In this document: in pieces, positions 47,460-60,450 of the stretch
Numbering within the stretch: position 1 is the stretch's first letter
How the letters are laid out: each line of letters opens with the position of its first letter
NCBI GenBank assembly: GCA_019055375.1
Contig: JAHQIW010004366.1
Span: 62,001 to 126,000 of the forward strand
Length of the DNA: 64,000 bases
Source of the DNA: Parelaphostrongylus tenuis
Lineage: Eukaryota; Nematoda; Chromadorea; Rhabditida; Metastrongylidae
Reading direction: 5' to 3'
Position numbers and translations under genes: made by a program
The notes under the pieces: generated by a model
The model's input: the letters and a program-made list of their open reading frames with translations, nothing else
Database searches by the model: none
Told to the model about the DNA's origin: nothing

Positions 47460-48680
47460 CATGACTAAGCGGCGGAGCCCATTTGGGAATGCTATGTTCG
47501 CCCCCAAGTAGAACACCGACGGCGGGATCCAGTGGGTGAGTATATAGTGTTAGCAGTGGGGTCGCTAGTGATTAGATATGGGCAGAATCCCTAAACCGCG
47601 GTGATGGGTCGAGCATAGCCAAAAAGAGTTTGCTCCGCCACGGAAGTACTATGTTCCGCTCACAAATCTATTGAATTCATCTGAGTTGTATGAATGCAAA
47701 CTTATGAAAGTAATTAGTTACAAGACAACGAGGTTGTTTAGAGAGAGCAATAATGGATCGACAATGTACTGAGGTGAGGTGGTCCGGGTGATGTCAGACG
47801 ACCGTACGGATGATAACCCGCGATCGAACTGACTGTTGAGGTTGGTGGCAACTGGGTGCCGCCCTTGTCACTTGGACCATTTCTGTCTAAGGTCCTCGAG
47901 CCTCTGCGATACCACTTGCTCTCTAAGGTCGTAGACCATTTGCGCTGCCTAAATTATCATGTAATTCCCGAAAAGATAGCAAAACTCCGTTGGGAGGTTT
48001 GCTATAGGGGGAGTGATTAAATGTGGGACTGCACGCTTTAACCCCGGTGGCGAACCACACATGATCTGTTGTAAAGTTCCGCCACCTGGTGATCCTCTCC
48101 ACTCGCTTTCAGCACGAAGCGCAACTTGGTGATCACCCATTTCTCGGTGCCTATGTTGCAATGATATTGAACGGTATCAAAGGCATCGATCTACATTTGA
48201 TCACTGCAAGTCCTAGTAGGTCTTCTCTGTGGCACGCTCAAGAACTCAACTCGAACCTCCGTACCGTGAGCCCTATGAATCACGTTAATATCACACTAAC
48301 CATAGGCCAAAAGGAGTAAAATAGCAACAAAGCCTTGCGTGAGTTGCTATACTCCCGCCTCACGGAAGTAAGTTCCACGCGGTCGGTCGGCGACTGTACT
48401 GGCTTTTATTTACTTCTGGGTGCTATTCTTGCTGCAAGAGGAAAGAAACGAAACCTAAAGATTCTAAAATTGATCAGCGATTTTGTTGAGCTGAGTCATA
48501 TGTGAAGAAAAAGAGTAAGGAAAATGAAGGAACGGGTGTCATGTATTTTGTGCATTTTGTTCTTCGTTGGCGCAGTACGTTCTATGAGCGTTCAGCAGCA
48601 GTATGTTATAGACGAAATGAAAGGGATACGCACGTAGCTGAAGAAGAGAAGTGCAGATTACGGAGCTAGAAAGTAGCAAC
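47460..48680. other. Unexplained stretch
   Basis: Two segments (near 47600-47665 and 48300-48385) share AGCCAAAA..AGTTTGCT and CACGGAAGTA words in the same order and could be decayed terminal repeats. No gene is seen. Confidence 0.3.
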
Positions 48681-48689
48681 ATTCACATA

Positions 48690-49560
48690 CCACTTTTTAT
48701 TCCGTCCATGGAATGGAGAGTAGGCAGCCATCTGGTCCTTGATGTTCGCAATCCCCTATTCCTGTTGTAGTTTTTAACAACCCTCAACTTCCTCGTGACC
48801 GAATGTACGTCGAAGTCGTAAGCTATCGAAAGCCTTTGCACTTCTCTCCTGTCAAACCATTTTAGTGCCATTAGTGCCATTACGCCACTCCGAATCAACA
48901 GGGCTTTCTATTCGCCCTTACGCAATTCACCTTGCATGAACTCCTTTGGTATATCTTTCCGCCATTTCTTACAGGTTCCTGTAGGTATTCTTCTGCAACA
49001 GTTTATCAGCTACGGGAACATGGGGACACCAGTTTCGGCGTAAAGATGCCTTCCTTTATGTGGAAGGTGGTATTAACTACTTCAATCAACTGTCCTATCT
49101 TATATAGCATATCCTGTGTGTACGCCTTGTCATTGTCGACTGCATGTAGATGGGTCATGATCGCATAGTATCGACACCTCGACTTGATATGTGACGCCAT
49201 TGAAACTCCCGCAAGACCTGGACGACTGTTTCAGTGATCGTTCAGTTGTGGCATTAAGATGACAAACGTGTTCAGAGATACGGCAATAAACGTCGTCCAT
49301 TTTGTCAATCACCGTCTCATTCCGATCTTTCACTTTTTGGCGACCGAAAGCACTTGTCCGCTCCATAAGCAAATACCAAGCCACAGTTCATGAAGGTTTC
49401 AAAAAAGTTCACTGGATTCTGAGTCACTGATTGCGTTATTCTGCACGCCAACTCGACCGTTATCAAAGGATTTGGGACTGGGCGTTACTGCGCTACTCGA
49501 TGAGTCCCCCAGTGCTCCGATGTTGGCTGATGTAGATGGTGCTCCATCGTCTAACTCACT
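48690..49560 (-). pseudogene. piggyBac-like transposase remnant A
   Basis: The - strand carries YYAIMTHLHAVDNDKA and LYKIGQLIEVVNTTF, the conserved LHF-x-DN and LYK-I patterns of the piggyBac domain. Downstream it reads ALKWFDRREVQRLS, the W-x-D-K-R-x-V motif after the catalytic core. Stops separate the segments. It lies head-to-head with remnant B. Confidence 0.75.
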
Positions 49561-49579
49561 GTCCTTTGTACAAGCCTGC

Positions 49580-50700
49580 AAGGGATGTATGCATTGACGA
49601 ATCGATGGTACCATTCAGAGGAGGAACTAAGCTCCGCAAGTACGCTCCTTGCAAAAGGAACAAATTCGAACAAATTCGCATCAAAGCTTTTTGGAGCCTG
49701 TGATGAGATAGAATACACGTACGACACAACGGTCTACCCAGATGCGGACACAAGTGAGAAACCCGGTGAGTCTTTATCGCAACGTGTAGTGATGGATTTA
49801 AAGGGATCTACTAGATCAGGGAAGGCATCTTTACGCCGACAACTGGTACACCAACGATTTCCTTCCGAAGAAAAAACTACTGCGTAAAAATACGTACCTG
49901 GTCGGAATCTGCAAGAAGAGGTAGAAGGTATGCCAAAGAAGTTTATGCAGGGAAAACTGCGTAAGTGCGATTGGATAGATGTGCAAAATCAGTATGGCGT
50001 GATGGTATATAGATGGTTTGACAAGAGAGAAGTGCAACTGCTTTCGATAGCTTACGACTGCGACATAAATTGGGACGCGGAAAAGTTTGGAGTTGTTGAA
50101 AACTACAACAACAATCCGGGGTTTGTGGATCTAACGGAGCAAATGGCTGCCTACTCTTCATTCTTTAGAGGGAATAAAGAATGCTACGCTCATGTTGCTA
50201 CTTTCTAGCTTCACAATCTGCAATTCCCTTCTCCATGTACGTGAGTATCCTCTTTCATTTCGCCTATAACATACTGCTGCTGAACGCTCATAGAACGCAC
50301 CGCGTCGGCAAAGAGCGAATCACATTCAATGGGTTTAAGGAGGCGATTTATGTCCGCTATCTAGGAAACGATTCTCCTCCAACGATGACAAGCAGAGCTC
50401 TCTAAAAGTTTTCAGGCAAAGACCGTCACCGATGTAAGTGCTATAAAAAAATTGTCGGCCGAGAAAAGCTGCGTTTACGAGCATAATCATGCTCAAAAAG
50501 CAATTGCTAGATGTGTTAAATGTAAAACGCATTTCTACTCAAAATGTTATGATCCCGCACATCTCTGCAATTTCAGCGATGTTGTGCAGATACTGTTTGT
50601 AATCAAGAGACAGATATATCACAGATATTCATTGTATTTGTGCTGCGACGAGTGTATTATCGTACTATTTAACTACTATACTATAAGTATACTAGAATAA
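49580..50700 (+). pseudogene. piggyBac-like transposase remnant B
   Basis: Segments read ESLSQRVVMDL (before a lost frame), YADNWYTN in a shifted frame, then 49930-50208 with GVMVYRWFDKREVQLLSI and a D-x-T-E-Q-M pattern. The 50452-50575 segment ends in a cysteine cluster, RCVKCKTHFYSKCYD, the C-terminal zinc-ribbon-like domain of piggyBac transposases. Frames are broken by at least three shifts. Confidence 0.78.
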
Positions 50701-50704
50701 ATTA

Positions 50705-51735
50705 GGCTCTGCTCGATTATGAGGGAGAAATGAATTTCCGACATCATTCGCTGGACAGAGAATTTTCATAGGAGTGTCAATAGATATTCAATAGTAAAAA
50801 TCTCTAGCTAGAGCATTATATGGCCAGTTTTATCTTCTTTGCCGTTGTTACATAATATTCATACGTTCTGTTGCACACACGCATATTTCTCGCCGGATAG
50901 GTCTCTTTCTTTGGACCATTAGTAGCCATTCGATAGTGTGAGTTTAGTTGAAAATTGCGTTTAATTCTGAAAAGACCTTTTTTCTGCATTGCATCAGGGA
51001 AATAAAAAATTAATTAGCATGTGAGAGCAAGTGTTCTTTGATCAATTCACGGGCCGCTGGGCGAGACGGCTTTGAGAATTGCGCACTTATCGATCGAGTT
51101 CCGACCGGTTCTATGCTACTGCTACATTTGTTATTCAGTCAGCAATTGTTTCGGCGTTTTGAATGAATTTAGATGAAACGTATGAATGCGTTCCAAAAAA
51201 ATTCTAAATACCTTTATTTATCCACGAAGATGAATATATCAATCATTGCTATCATCACTTTGAGGGATTTAGATGGCCAGAACGTCCTAATTGCATCCAA
51301 CAGCAAGAGAAAGTCATTTAGATACCACGAGATTCTTTTTGCACGTTCAAATAGCTGAAAATCAGTTAATCACCGCGTAAGTCCACCTAGCTCGCTCACC
51401 CAGCGGCCCGTGAAATGGCCAAAGACCCCTTGCTGGGGCATGTGAATTCCACATTCTTTGCTGCTGCACTGCAGAGAAACACTCATTTCAGAATATAAGC
51501 GTAGCGTTGGAAATCGTAAATATTACCATATCGGATGATTACTAATAGTGCGAAGAAAGAGCTCTGTCTTGCGAGAAAAATGCGTGTGTGAAACACAAGG
51601 AATTTCTCTATGTAACAACGTTAGAAGGAGGCTTTTTTGCAAAGCGCTCAGGTGAGGTTGTAGCGACGGATTTGGGCTTTCGAATAAATGCCAACACTTT
51701 TATGAAAAATTCCTCTCCAGTGGATGAGGTAGCCA
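50705..51735. mobile_element. Foldback element, about 1 kb
   Basis: Inverted arms at 50720-51065 and 51400-51735 share GAGAATTTTCATAGGAGTGT-type words and CACGGGCCGCTGGG with its complement. The turn is near 51.23 kb. The interior holds only a short open frame. Confidence 0.7.
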
Positions 51736-51739
51736 TTAA

Positions 51740-53530
51740 TTATTGGACAAACGTGATCATGCTACATATCATTTCAGTGAACATTTCTCGCTCTATGTTT
51801 TGTTGTTGATGACATCTTGCTTGCTGATTTCTCATATTTTTTCTGGGCCACCGAAACGATGTTGCTTGGTGCAAAAGATTTTGTGTGCATATAGAGTTTG
51901 ATGAAATGAAAACACATGCACAGATGTCTTTAGGCGATTTTTGTCGTTTGCTGCTCTGTACTATCCCAACGTCTGATGCTGTATTAGTATGTGCAACAAG
52001 CAAGCAGTTCGAATTGGAGAAATCCAAGATAATGAGCTGAGCCATAGGAATTTTTTGCATTGTACTGAGCAGTGAGAAGAATACTTTCATTGTATTCATC
52101 GCCAGAAAGTGAATCCGGCCTTACCAAGCCACTGATGGCTCCACAATGTGCTAGAACACACTCACTAATCCATTAGGAAGGCAAATCATAGTTTGAACAA
52201 CTTCAGGAATAGACTAGCGACCAGATGTGCGTTGTAGAGCACTACAGCATACCACAAACTAATTTTCAAGTCCCTGGAACTGAAGTGGAGACCTGATGGT
52301 TGTGGGGAACTAAGTAACGACAGACAACTACTACTGCACATAGAGTTAGCCATTAATAAGTTGAAGAAAAGGTTTTGAAAAGCTTTTAAGACTTCCATTT
52401 TTGATATCTTTGCTCGTCACTGTTGATAGTTCAAAAGCTCTGACTGAAACTGAATATATAAAGTCTTGATAGTGACGAAAATACGGCTATGAAGACCGAT
52501 GATGAATTCGTGGACTAACGGAGGGCGTCGAAGTTCTTCCGCAATTGCCTACAGTTGAGATGTTGCTCCATCCGACCATTACCTCCTTCGATCAATGCAA
52601 CTTTTTTGAAGAGCCGTCAATCTGAATCATTCAATGAGTTTGATGAAGCATGTCAAGAGTACTTCTATTCAAAGGCGTTAGATAGGTACTTCGAGTGGAT
52701 CCGCAATTCTGAGAAACAACGGTAGAAAGTCGTGGACAATGGTGACCAAAATTTCGAAGAATAGTTATTGTTGTTTTCGTTGTTAATTTCAGCATAAAAA
52801 CAGAACTTTCAAGAATTTCCCAGCACTTTTTGCTCAGCATTAGATAAATTCTTTTGATTAGTTGACTAGATCACCAAGCGAGAGATTAAAACATCAACAG
52901 ATATTTGGCTTTAGAAGACAAAAGTAGTATACTCTTCGCTAGATGGATTCGGATCTTAGGTGATGAACTTCTCCACGAGGTAAGATATTTTTTTCCGAAA
53001 CTGGAGGACCCTAACGATTTTTGGCCTTATTCAAATTATCTGAGGCTTACAACGACACGAATTTTTATTCACTCTTTTAGGTTCAACGGTAACATAGACA
53101 AGTGCAACGTTGCTTCGACGATTGTGATTACTTCTGAAAGATTGAATTCTTAGTGCCACAACAGCGCTAAAAATTATTGGAGCAAGGTGCTCGCTCGTGG
53201 AATATTCATATCCAATAGGTGTCATCTTTACTGCTCTAATGCCGTTATAGTGCTTACTAATCCAAACCCGCTGACGATGTTTGCTGACATAATCAAGACT
53301 CTGTGTCATAGGTCCAGGTGATAGCAGAACACAAGTCTTAGTAGTACAGTGGTCAGCAGACGTCATGGAAAGGGTGGAATGTGGAATAGATATAACTAAA
53401 AGAGGAACACGTATGAAGAGGATAGCATTGAAATGTTCAGAAAGTATTAGAAATAGGTATATTTGGCTGAACATATCATGTATATTCGTATCTAGTCTTT
53501 GGGAAGTTTTCAACCACCCTTCCGAGATTT
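51740..53530. other. Gene-poor stretch
   Basis: A short RTE-like passage near 52520-52600 (EVLPQLPTVEMLLHPTI) is suggestive only. I see no supported gene. Confidence 0.3.
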
Positions 53531-53549
53531 GTTGCGCTAAATTTCTTTG

Positions 53550-53606
53550 GTGGCTACATTTCGGCTTGGGCTTGTTCGGTGGTATCTCTCGCTTCATCAG
53601 AGCCAC
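53550..53606 (-). ncRNA. Hammerhead ribozyme motif, family B
   Basis: Stem I is GTGGCT/AGCCAC, six perfect pairs. The core is CTGATGA and GCCGAAA is intact. Stem II is long and irregular, and stem III is nearly absent (ATGTA), so activity is doubtful. Confidence 0.5.
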
Positions 53607-53759
53607 ACGCGCCAAATTTGAGTCAGTTGTCAAAGTATACCTAACAAATCATAGACTGCGAGTTTGAACGTGTTTGCAACAAGAGACTTTTCTTGATTGC
53701 CTTGAAGTGGAACTCTTTGAGATATAGCAAAATGTGATGGTATACATTGGAACAGTAAC

Positions 53760-55470
53760 CGAATTCTCGACTAGACGGAAGCCAAGCATAAAGTTTATTG
53801 ATGACAGAGATTTTACAACAATGATACAGAATATATATTTATCATTAATTCACGTGAAATGAACCACTTGCGCGCATGCATGCTCTCAGCTGCGTAACAA
53901 ATTGAAAGTGCAAAGAAGATGCAAATTATTTCCAGTTATATGAAGTTGGAAAGATGAGCTTTATTGCTTTCTCTGTAGAACGAATTATCACATGTCAAGG
54001 TAGATAAGTAGCCAAATGAAAGTAGGATGACTACATAAATACAAAGATTATTAAACATGTTAATCAGTGAATAAATGATTTGTCTCTCTTGTGCTCGTCC
54101 AGCCGTCTTATAATATCCCTATTCGTCTCTGCGCGCAGGACCGTCGTGGGCTTGCTGGCCCGATCAAGCCACTATGATATAAAGCTTAGTATGTTGCTCA
54201 TATAGGCAATGTTTAAACAAAATTATAAGTTAATTCGAAAATACAAAGAAATCACTAGTTGAAATGTTATCAGATTACCGAAAAAGTCAAAACTTCTTTA
54301 ATAAAGTGACAGTAATAGTATTGTAAACTTTTTATCCTTGAAATTGAAAAATGCTCACTATCAGGCGGAAAGCCAAACTAATACAGTCAAACGCTTTTCA
54401 TTGTCTAGATAAACTTCGTCGGCAACAAAATTTTTTAAATCAGAGCGACTGCTTAGCAAATAGTGCTCAATAGCGGCTCTGCAGATTTTCTCAACAATTG
54501 CGCTCGCTCATTGATCATCAGTAACAGTATTAACATCGAGTACGGTGTTTCGTTCCGACCAGAAAATCGACCTGCGAAATGGCAGGATATCGAACGTAAT
54601 GACACAAAACTTATGTTGCGGTCCATTTTTGAATTTCTGTATGAATGTAAAGCTTCAAGAGTCTTTTCAAGCTGAGATGTAACATTTTTTGAAGAATAAT
54701 TGTTTCTATTCCAAAATCTTCACCAATGTCTGTCCGTATGTCGTCATAGATTATGATTGGATGTTGCCCACATTGTCTAAGTTCGCTTCTTCTGTGTACG
54801 GACATTTTAGGATAAAATGTCACGACGCCCTAAAACTTCGGCAATTAGACGTAGCAAACAACTATCTTGAGTTTGCGCCGCATAAATGATGGATTCTTCG
54901 GAATTTTAGCGTTGATGAGGCGAATTTTCACGTTACATTCTACTGAAATGTCTCAATCCAAAACCAAAGAATAACTTCAAAACGTATAATTTAGAGCTGC
55001 TAGATCCTCGAAGATAAGGATTTCATTAAACGTTTTAATAATGAATTGGAGCCAGGCTTCAAAGCAAATTTCACTTTGGCATCATTGCCCTTCATGAAGT
55101 ACAGTGGAGAACGTACCTATCGCCAGCGATTTTCGCTAGTTTTGCGGCTCGTGGTTTAGTGAGCTCCTTCACCCACGTAGTCTAAGAATAGCTGATTTGC
55201 TTGTGCAACGATCCAATCACCTGTGTGCTGGAACAGTACCGTGTGCTTGGTTGTCTGATTACCAGCGTCTTAACGTGGCTACATCATGAGGGTCTAGCGA
55301 TTGGTATGATGCCAATGATGTTAGTATGCAGTTTTAGTGTAAACGAAGAAGGACAAAGTTTTTCAGGTGATATATAGTACATACGGTATATGTTATATCT
55401 ATATAGTATAATATCTACCATAAGCTCCTCCTGCACTCTTAGTGCAAAATGAAGAGATTCGGTATAAAGC
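53760..55470. other. Gene-poor stretch
   Basis: Open frames near 54463-54889 have no recognised motif. Nothing else is seen. Confidence 0.35.
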
Positions 55471-55479
55471 TTTTCGAAG

Positions 55480-56450
55480 TTTGTGGTGAAAGAGGATGCA
55501 CTTATGACAGTGATACACGTAGGTGAGGATACAACTCCCAAATTCGGCAAATCCTTATCGGAACGCGTGGTGATGTATTTTATGGAGGGCCTACTAGATC
55601 AAGAAAGTCATCTTTACGCCGACACTTGGTACACCAGTGTTCCCTAGCAGAAAAATTGTTGCAAAAGAACGCATACCTGACCGGAACCTGCAGAAGAGAC
55701 GGAAAGATATGCCAAAGGACTTCATGCAAGGGAAACTGCGCAAGTCCGACTGGAGAGCAGTGCAAAATCGGAGAAGGGTGTGATGGTACTTAAATGGTTT
55801 GACAAAAGAGAAGTACAGATGCTTTCGAAAGCATTGGCTCCAAGGCAAATTCGGACACGAAGCACTATAGAGTTGTTGAAAACTACAACAAGAAAAAGGG
55901 GTCTGTAGACTTCACTAACCAGATGGCTGTCTAATCTTCATCCATTAGAAGGACCGAAAAGGTTCGTGGATTTTAGTACTTCTTAGTTGCGCAATTTGTA
56001 ATTCCGTTCTTCAGGTACGTGCGTATCCTCCGTCATTTCGTTTCTAACATACTGCTGCTAAACGCTCATAGAACGCACTGCGCCAACAAAGAACGAATAA
56101 CATTTGATGAGTTAACGAGGCGATTTATGCCAGTTATCCAGGCGACGATTCTCCTTCAACGACAACTCGCGACGTTTTCGAAAAGGTCTCACAGAAAAAC
56201 CGGCGCCGATGTGAGTGTTATAAAAGATATCGGCTGAAAAGGTTCCTTTTATGCTCAAGATCATGCTAAAGAAATAAATACTAGATGTGTCAAATGTTAA
56301 CTGCACTTCTGCTGAAATTGTTATGATCCCGCACATCTCTGCAATCCCAGCGATGTTCCGTAGATGCTGTTTGTAATAAAAAAAGCAGATATTTCATAAC
56401 TATCCATTGCATTTGTATTGATTTGATTGCATCATAGTGTTATTTGAAAT
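55480..56450 (+). pseudogene. piggyBac-like transposase remnant C
   Basis: It follows remnant B segment by segment: KSLSERVVM, LYADTWYTS, GVMVLKWFDKREVQML, then NILLLNAHRTHCANKERITF. The C-terminal cysteine segment is decayed. A common exon layout with B suggests the two descend from one element. Confidence 0.75.
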
Positions 56451-56591
56451 GTACTATTGTTTTTGCTTTCCTATGTTGCATGTAAATATAATATGCTGCC
56501 ATAAGTTCCATATTGTTGAGAATTACTGTTATAAATTGCAGATTGTTGATCTTATGGTGACGATATAACATGTTTTGAGCTGCTGGGTGTA

Positions 56592-56639
56592 GTGCTATAC
56601 AGGTACCTGTTTCGTCCTGATGAGGCTCATCAGTAGCAC
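56592..56639 (-). ncRNA. Hammerhead ribozyme motif, family A, perfect core
   Basis: Stem I is GTGCTA/TAGCAC and the core is CTGATGA. Stem II is G plus CCT/AGG with a bulged A around CATC. GAAA is at 56613-56610, stem III is ACAGG/CCTGT around TA, and the cleavage site is GTA after A56598. All invariant bases are present. Confidence 0.82.
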
Positions 56640-56720
56640 TTTCTCTCGGCTCAGCCGACTCCCTGAGCTTAAATAATCCTCTATAAAGGAATTGACGCCT
56701 GTAACAAATCACCCCAAGTC

Positions 56721-56762
56721 AGTAGATGGAGTTAACCTGACAAACAGGTAAATGTATAGCAC
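56721..56762 (+). ncRNA. Partial hammerhead motif, family A
   Basis: The 3' half remains: CCTGACAAACAGG followed by TGTATAGCAC. The 5' core is lost. Confidence 0.45.
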
Positions 56763-56977
56763 TAGACTTAACGGCTCAAAACATGCGATATCCTTAACAG
56801 ATAATAAAAATTATAAGCGGACTCATAAGAAGCGATCGATTGAAGAGGTATGATTCATTGTAACAGCTACGACCTCAACTGCCGGTCACCAGAATGCCTT
56901 GGGACGATTTATTACTCGGCGTCGATTCCTTTATAGAGGAATATTTAAGCTCAGGGAATCTTCTAAACCGAGAGAGG

Positions 56978-57025
56978 GTGCTACCACTGAGCCACAATAG
57001 GACAAAACACATACTTGTCTAGCAC
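56978..57025 (+). ncRNA. Degenerate hammerhead motif, family A
   Basis: Stem I GTGCTA/TAGCAC is intact and GTC precedes the cleavage point. The core reads CCACTGA in place of CTGANGA, and CGAAA has become CAAAA, so it should be inactive. Confidence 0.6.
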
Positions 57026-57220
57026 TATTCCTTACAGCTCAAATCGTATTCTCTCCTTATCAAATCACATCATTTTGACCAGGTCCATGTAAAGCGGTCG
57101 ATAGAAGAAGTATAAATGGTGATGAACAAACTGTATAAATTGCGCTTGTTTTACCGTATTGCTGTATGAGATGTGGTGTGATATGACGTGCCAGTGATTT
57201 GGGCACAAAGGACAAAAGGA

Positions 57221-57445
57221 CAGAGCTTTCGGCGTTGATCAATTCCTCAAGGATGCGCAATGCATTTATCTTCAATTTTTAGCCTCGTTTGAGGTGACTG
57301 AACGCACATGTGGCTTCACAATGACTCGCGGTGGGCTCCGCTGTACCAAGTTAATGCTGGTTATCTTCCCAGACAAGTCTGAGACTAGTCTAGACTATTT
57401 TACGGACCCCTAAGGAATGGAAACCTTTGTGAGCTATGAGCGCTT
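57221..57445 (-). repeat. tRNA-derived SINE, family S1
   Basis: It starts GTTGATCAATTCCTCAAGGA. The tRNA-like head is truncated. Confidence 0.62.
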
Positions 57446-57479
57446 CACTTATTACGCTCGTGAGTTCTTGATTTTTCTA

Positions 57480-59180
57480 TAGGATTGAAACTAGGAATAA
57501 GCTTCTATTAAACTCTTGATGTGCATTCAATAGCTTAGATCAATTTTATTCGAATGGTATGTTCTATCATATGGATTATTTCTGCGCTGCTACTGTCAAA
57601 ACAAAATTTCGTTTCATATTTGAAGATTTCTGGTCGGGTAAAGTTTTGTCTATAGACAAATCCGTTCGATAGTGCAAATCTGAGCGATTTCAAAGATTTG
57701 GTTGATTTCGGAGAAGACTCCTTGGAGCGCTGTAACAACCAAATGACTTTTGGGTTTCGCACTCGAAAGTGGGGGATTTTACGACATTGGCCTAAGTCTC
57801 CGCCCTTTTTGTAACATACCTATATACTGCGAACTGTAATCTTCTTGTGGCTGCTATAACACAAAAAACGAGTTGCTTTAAAAAACAATGTTATTAGGAG
57901 AATAGTCGATACTTGAGCTATAGAGCAATTTCCAAGAATCTAGAGGAAAAGCCTTGTTCAACGAATGATGCTTCAATGTAAAAGAAAGTTTTATTTTTGC
58001 GCTAGAGCGCGTTGAGAAGCTATTCTGGCAAAAAAGTATACTAACTGAAGTATACTGAGATTTCAGCTATCAAGTAATCTTTGGATCTCTTGAAAGGATA
58101 GAAAAAAGTGGAACAAAACCTTATTTCGACTGTTATTGAGTGAAAAACAAGCCATTTAACAGATTGAATACATCGTTTAGATCCAGTTGATGAATACGCC
58201 GTTTCAGTTGCCCAATAGTTGCTAAAATTCCTTGTGAAATTAAAAAATATAGCGGTTCTTAGGCGAAATAACTGCTAATTTTTTATCTCTCATGCTGTGG
58301 GTATGAAGTGCCTGCTTACAGAGATTAGAGATAATCACTATGGTTGTTCGTTGCACAGTGAGTCTTATATCCCGGTCGTGTTTCTCACAGCAACTGACCG
58401 ATGCATTCTCTTCAAACACCTGTCGCCCGGGTGTCCGCGCAAGACAAAGACACGTGCCACTTACCTGGCAACCAAGAGATGTTTCTCGTAGGATTTGGGC
58501 GGTGTCGTGCTAAACAGCTATTCACAGTTCAACCGAAACAGAATCTTGGGAAAAAGTCACGCCCACAGCAGTTCCATTCGCTACAGACGCTACTTGGAGC
58601 TCGGTTGTAACTTCCACCTCTCTTGGTTTAGATTATCCTAATCATAGCGTACTGTAGTTCATGCCGTTGTATATTGCCTATGTGTATAGTTAATGCTCAT
58701 TACAATGTGTACATCCTCTCATTCATATAGAGATCTAGGGTTCGACGCATCTTACACTTAGGCTCGCATCCAATGCATCATCATGAACTGTTAACACTGC
58801 GCTGCATGTCGTGATTGTTGTTTCCTCAATTGTAGTTGTGTTGTAATTGTTATTTGATATAGATTGTTCGTCAAGGCGATAAATATGGTTCGTTAGTCTC
58901 AGGATCAACATTGTACTTCACTCAATAAATAGTAAAAGACCCTCGTGGCAGGAATAATTAAGACAATCGAGTGACCCTTACGGCAGACAACACACCCGCT
59001 CATAATAGGCAGCAAAGCCGAACTACACTTGTACAATCACCAATAAACTAAACCAATGCAAAGCACTGTCACTGATAAACTAATACAAAAAATACGTTTT
59101 CACCAGAGGGCTCAACAAGAGCTGAGATAACGGAGAAGAACCGTATCTCTCCATCTCTTTCTTGCATATCTTAGATATTA
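57480..59180. other. Gene-poor stretch with foldback family words
   Basis: GAGCGCTGTAACAACCAAATG near 57730 is a foldback word. I see no gene. Confidence 0.4.
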
Positions 59181-59187
59181 ATAAAGA

Positions 59188-59421
59188 ATGCGGATGATAT
59201 TACGCACTTATACGAGAAATGAAAATCTGGAAAGCACTAATGACCACATATTGTTGAAAATTATCGACGAAGTGGGATCTCACACAATAAACACCACTAT
59301 TTTTGACGAGCCATTCGTTATTTTCCAATTTCGAGCCAGTATGATGGACTCTGTGTACTTTATGTATCAAAGTGTATGGAAACTGTATGAAATAGAAGAT
59401 AAGTTTGATCGAGTTGTGGGT
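59188..59421 (+). CDS. Candidate exon of an unknown gene
   Basis: About 78 codons open (TRNENLESTNDHILLKIIDE, then a hydrophobic FVIFQFRASMMDSVYFMYQ and an acidic KLYEIEDKF end) stop at a GTAAGC donor. A diverged copy with stops lies inverted at 60.70-60.93 kb. The family is not recognised. It could be a repeated element rather than a host gene. Confidence 0.35.
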
Positions 59422-59859
59422 AAGCATGAATTTCTATTTCTATTAGATGTTTTATTTTGATAAGGTGTACCGAGACGGCAGCAATAGTTTGGCAAATGAA
59501 CTTGGCTTTAACAATTCTCATATACTGTTCTAACATTTCTGGTCGGTCTACAAGAAACTCTATAGGTTTGAGAAGTTCGCTGCAGCTTTTCTTCTAAGTA
59601 GAATTCCAAGGCATTCCAATTTCGAAGAGGAAATCTAATATTTAGCAAACAAGATCAACCACAACATTGATTTCAGGTGAGTGTCTTCTTGTTCGAATGT
59701 CTATTTAGCAGCGCAGTTTTCGCTTTTACCATTTTCATGTTCATTCAGTAGCTTCTGCAGGTGTGAATATAGTCTTGCTATGATATAGAATTAATAACGA
59801 AAAACTTCTACGATAATCTCTTACGTTCCGTCGCCCCCATCTCAGAGCCCGTATTCCCC

Positions 59860-60450
59860 ACAGGAGAAAAGTCACTGGAGTTTTACCTCTAAAGTTCAAA
59901 TTGCGATAGAAAGCATGAAAAAAGGCACAGCAACAGAACCCGATAACATTACAGCCGACTTTTTGAGAAACTGAGGGCTGCATTTGCATGTAATTCTCGA
60001 GCACAGACTTTTTTTTTGAGATGAAAAAAATCCCAGATCAGTAGAATACCTCGCTCACAGTCATCTTTCACAAAAAGGGTAACCGAAGGGATATTTGTGA
60101 TTCTCAGCCGATTTGACTGCTGAGTGTGCTGTACGAGCTTTTCATGAAGACCATCTTTCTGCGCATATCGGCGATTTTGGATGAGACAGAGCCCGTCGAA
60201 CAAACACGATTTAGTAAGGAAATCTGTTGCATGGGCCACATCTAAACCGTGTCACGGGTCATTGAACTCTTTCGCGAATACCATATGCCTCTTGCTCCAT
60301 CTTTTATTGACTATGAGGGTACGTTTGACAGTATCGAAACGAATACAGTCCTATCAGCGCTCGTCGACCAAGATATAGACCCGTCTTATATCCATTTGCG
60401 GATGGCGCCATTTTCTGTTGGCAGGCGGCTCGGACGACCATGACGAGAGG
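59860..60450 (+). pseudogene. RTE retrotransposon RT fragment
   Basis: SMKKGTATEPDNITADFLR near 59910-59970 and SRVIELFREYHMPLAPSFID near 60250 are RTE polymerase words. The stretch ends before the catalytic FADD. Confidence 0.7.

Larger units (their letters stand above)
56640..57140 (+). repeat. Tandem hammerhead-bearing repeats, family A
   Basis: On the + strand two TAGCAC ends lie at 56757 and 57020, 263 bases apart. The sequence after each (ACGGCTCAAAA / ACAGCTCAAAT, then AGCGATCGATTGAAGAGG / AGCGGTCGATAGAAGAAG) is the same, so this is a tandem array of about 2.4 units. The copy at 56592-56720 is the same repeat inverted. Confidence 0.7.

Noticed and set aside
53031..53633. Longest - strand open frame of the region (200 codons)
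   Set aside because: Its start overlaps the family B hammerhead repeat, it has no recognised motif, and its composition is not gene-like.
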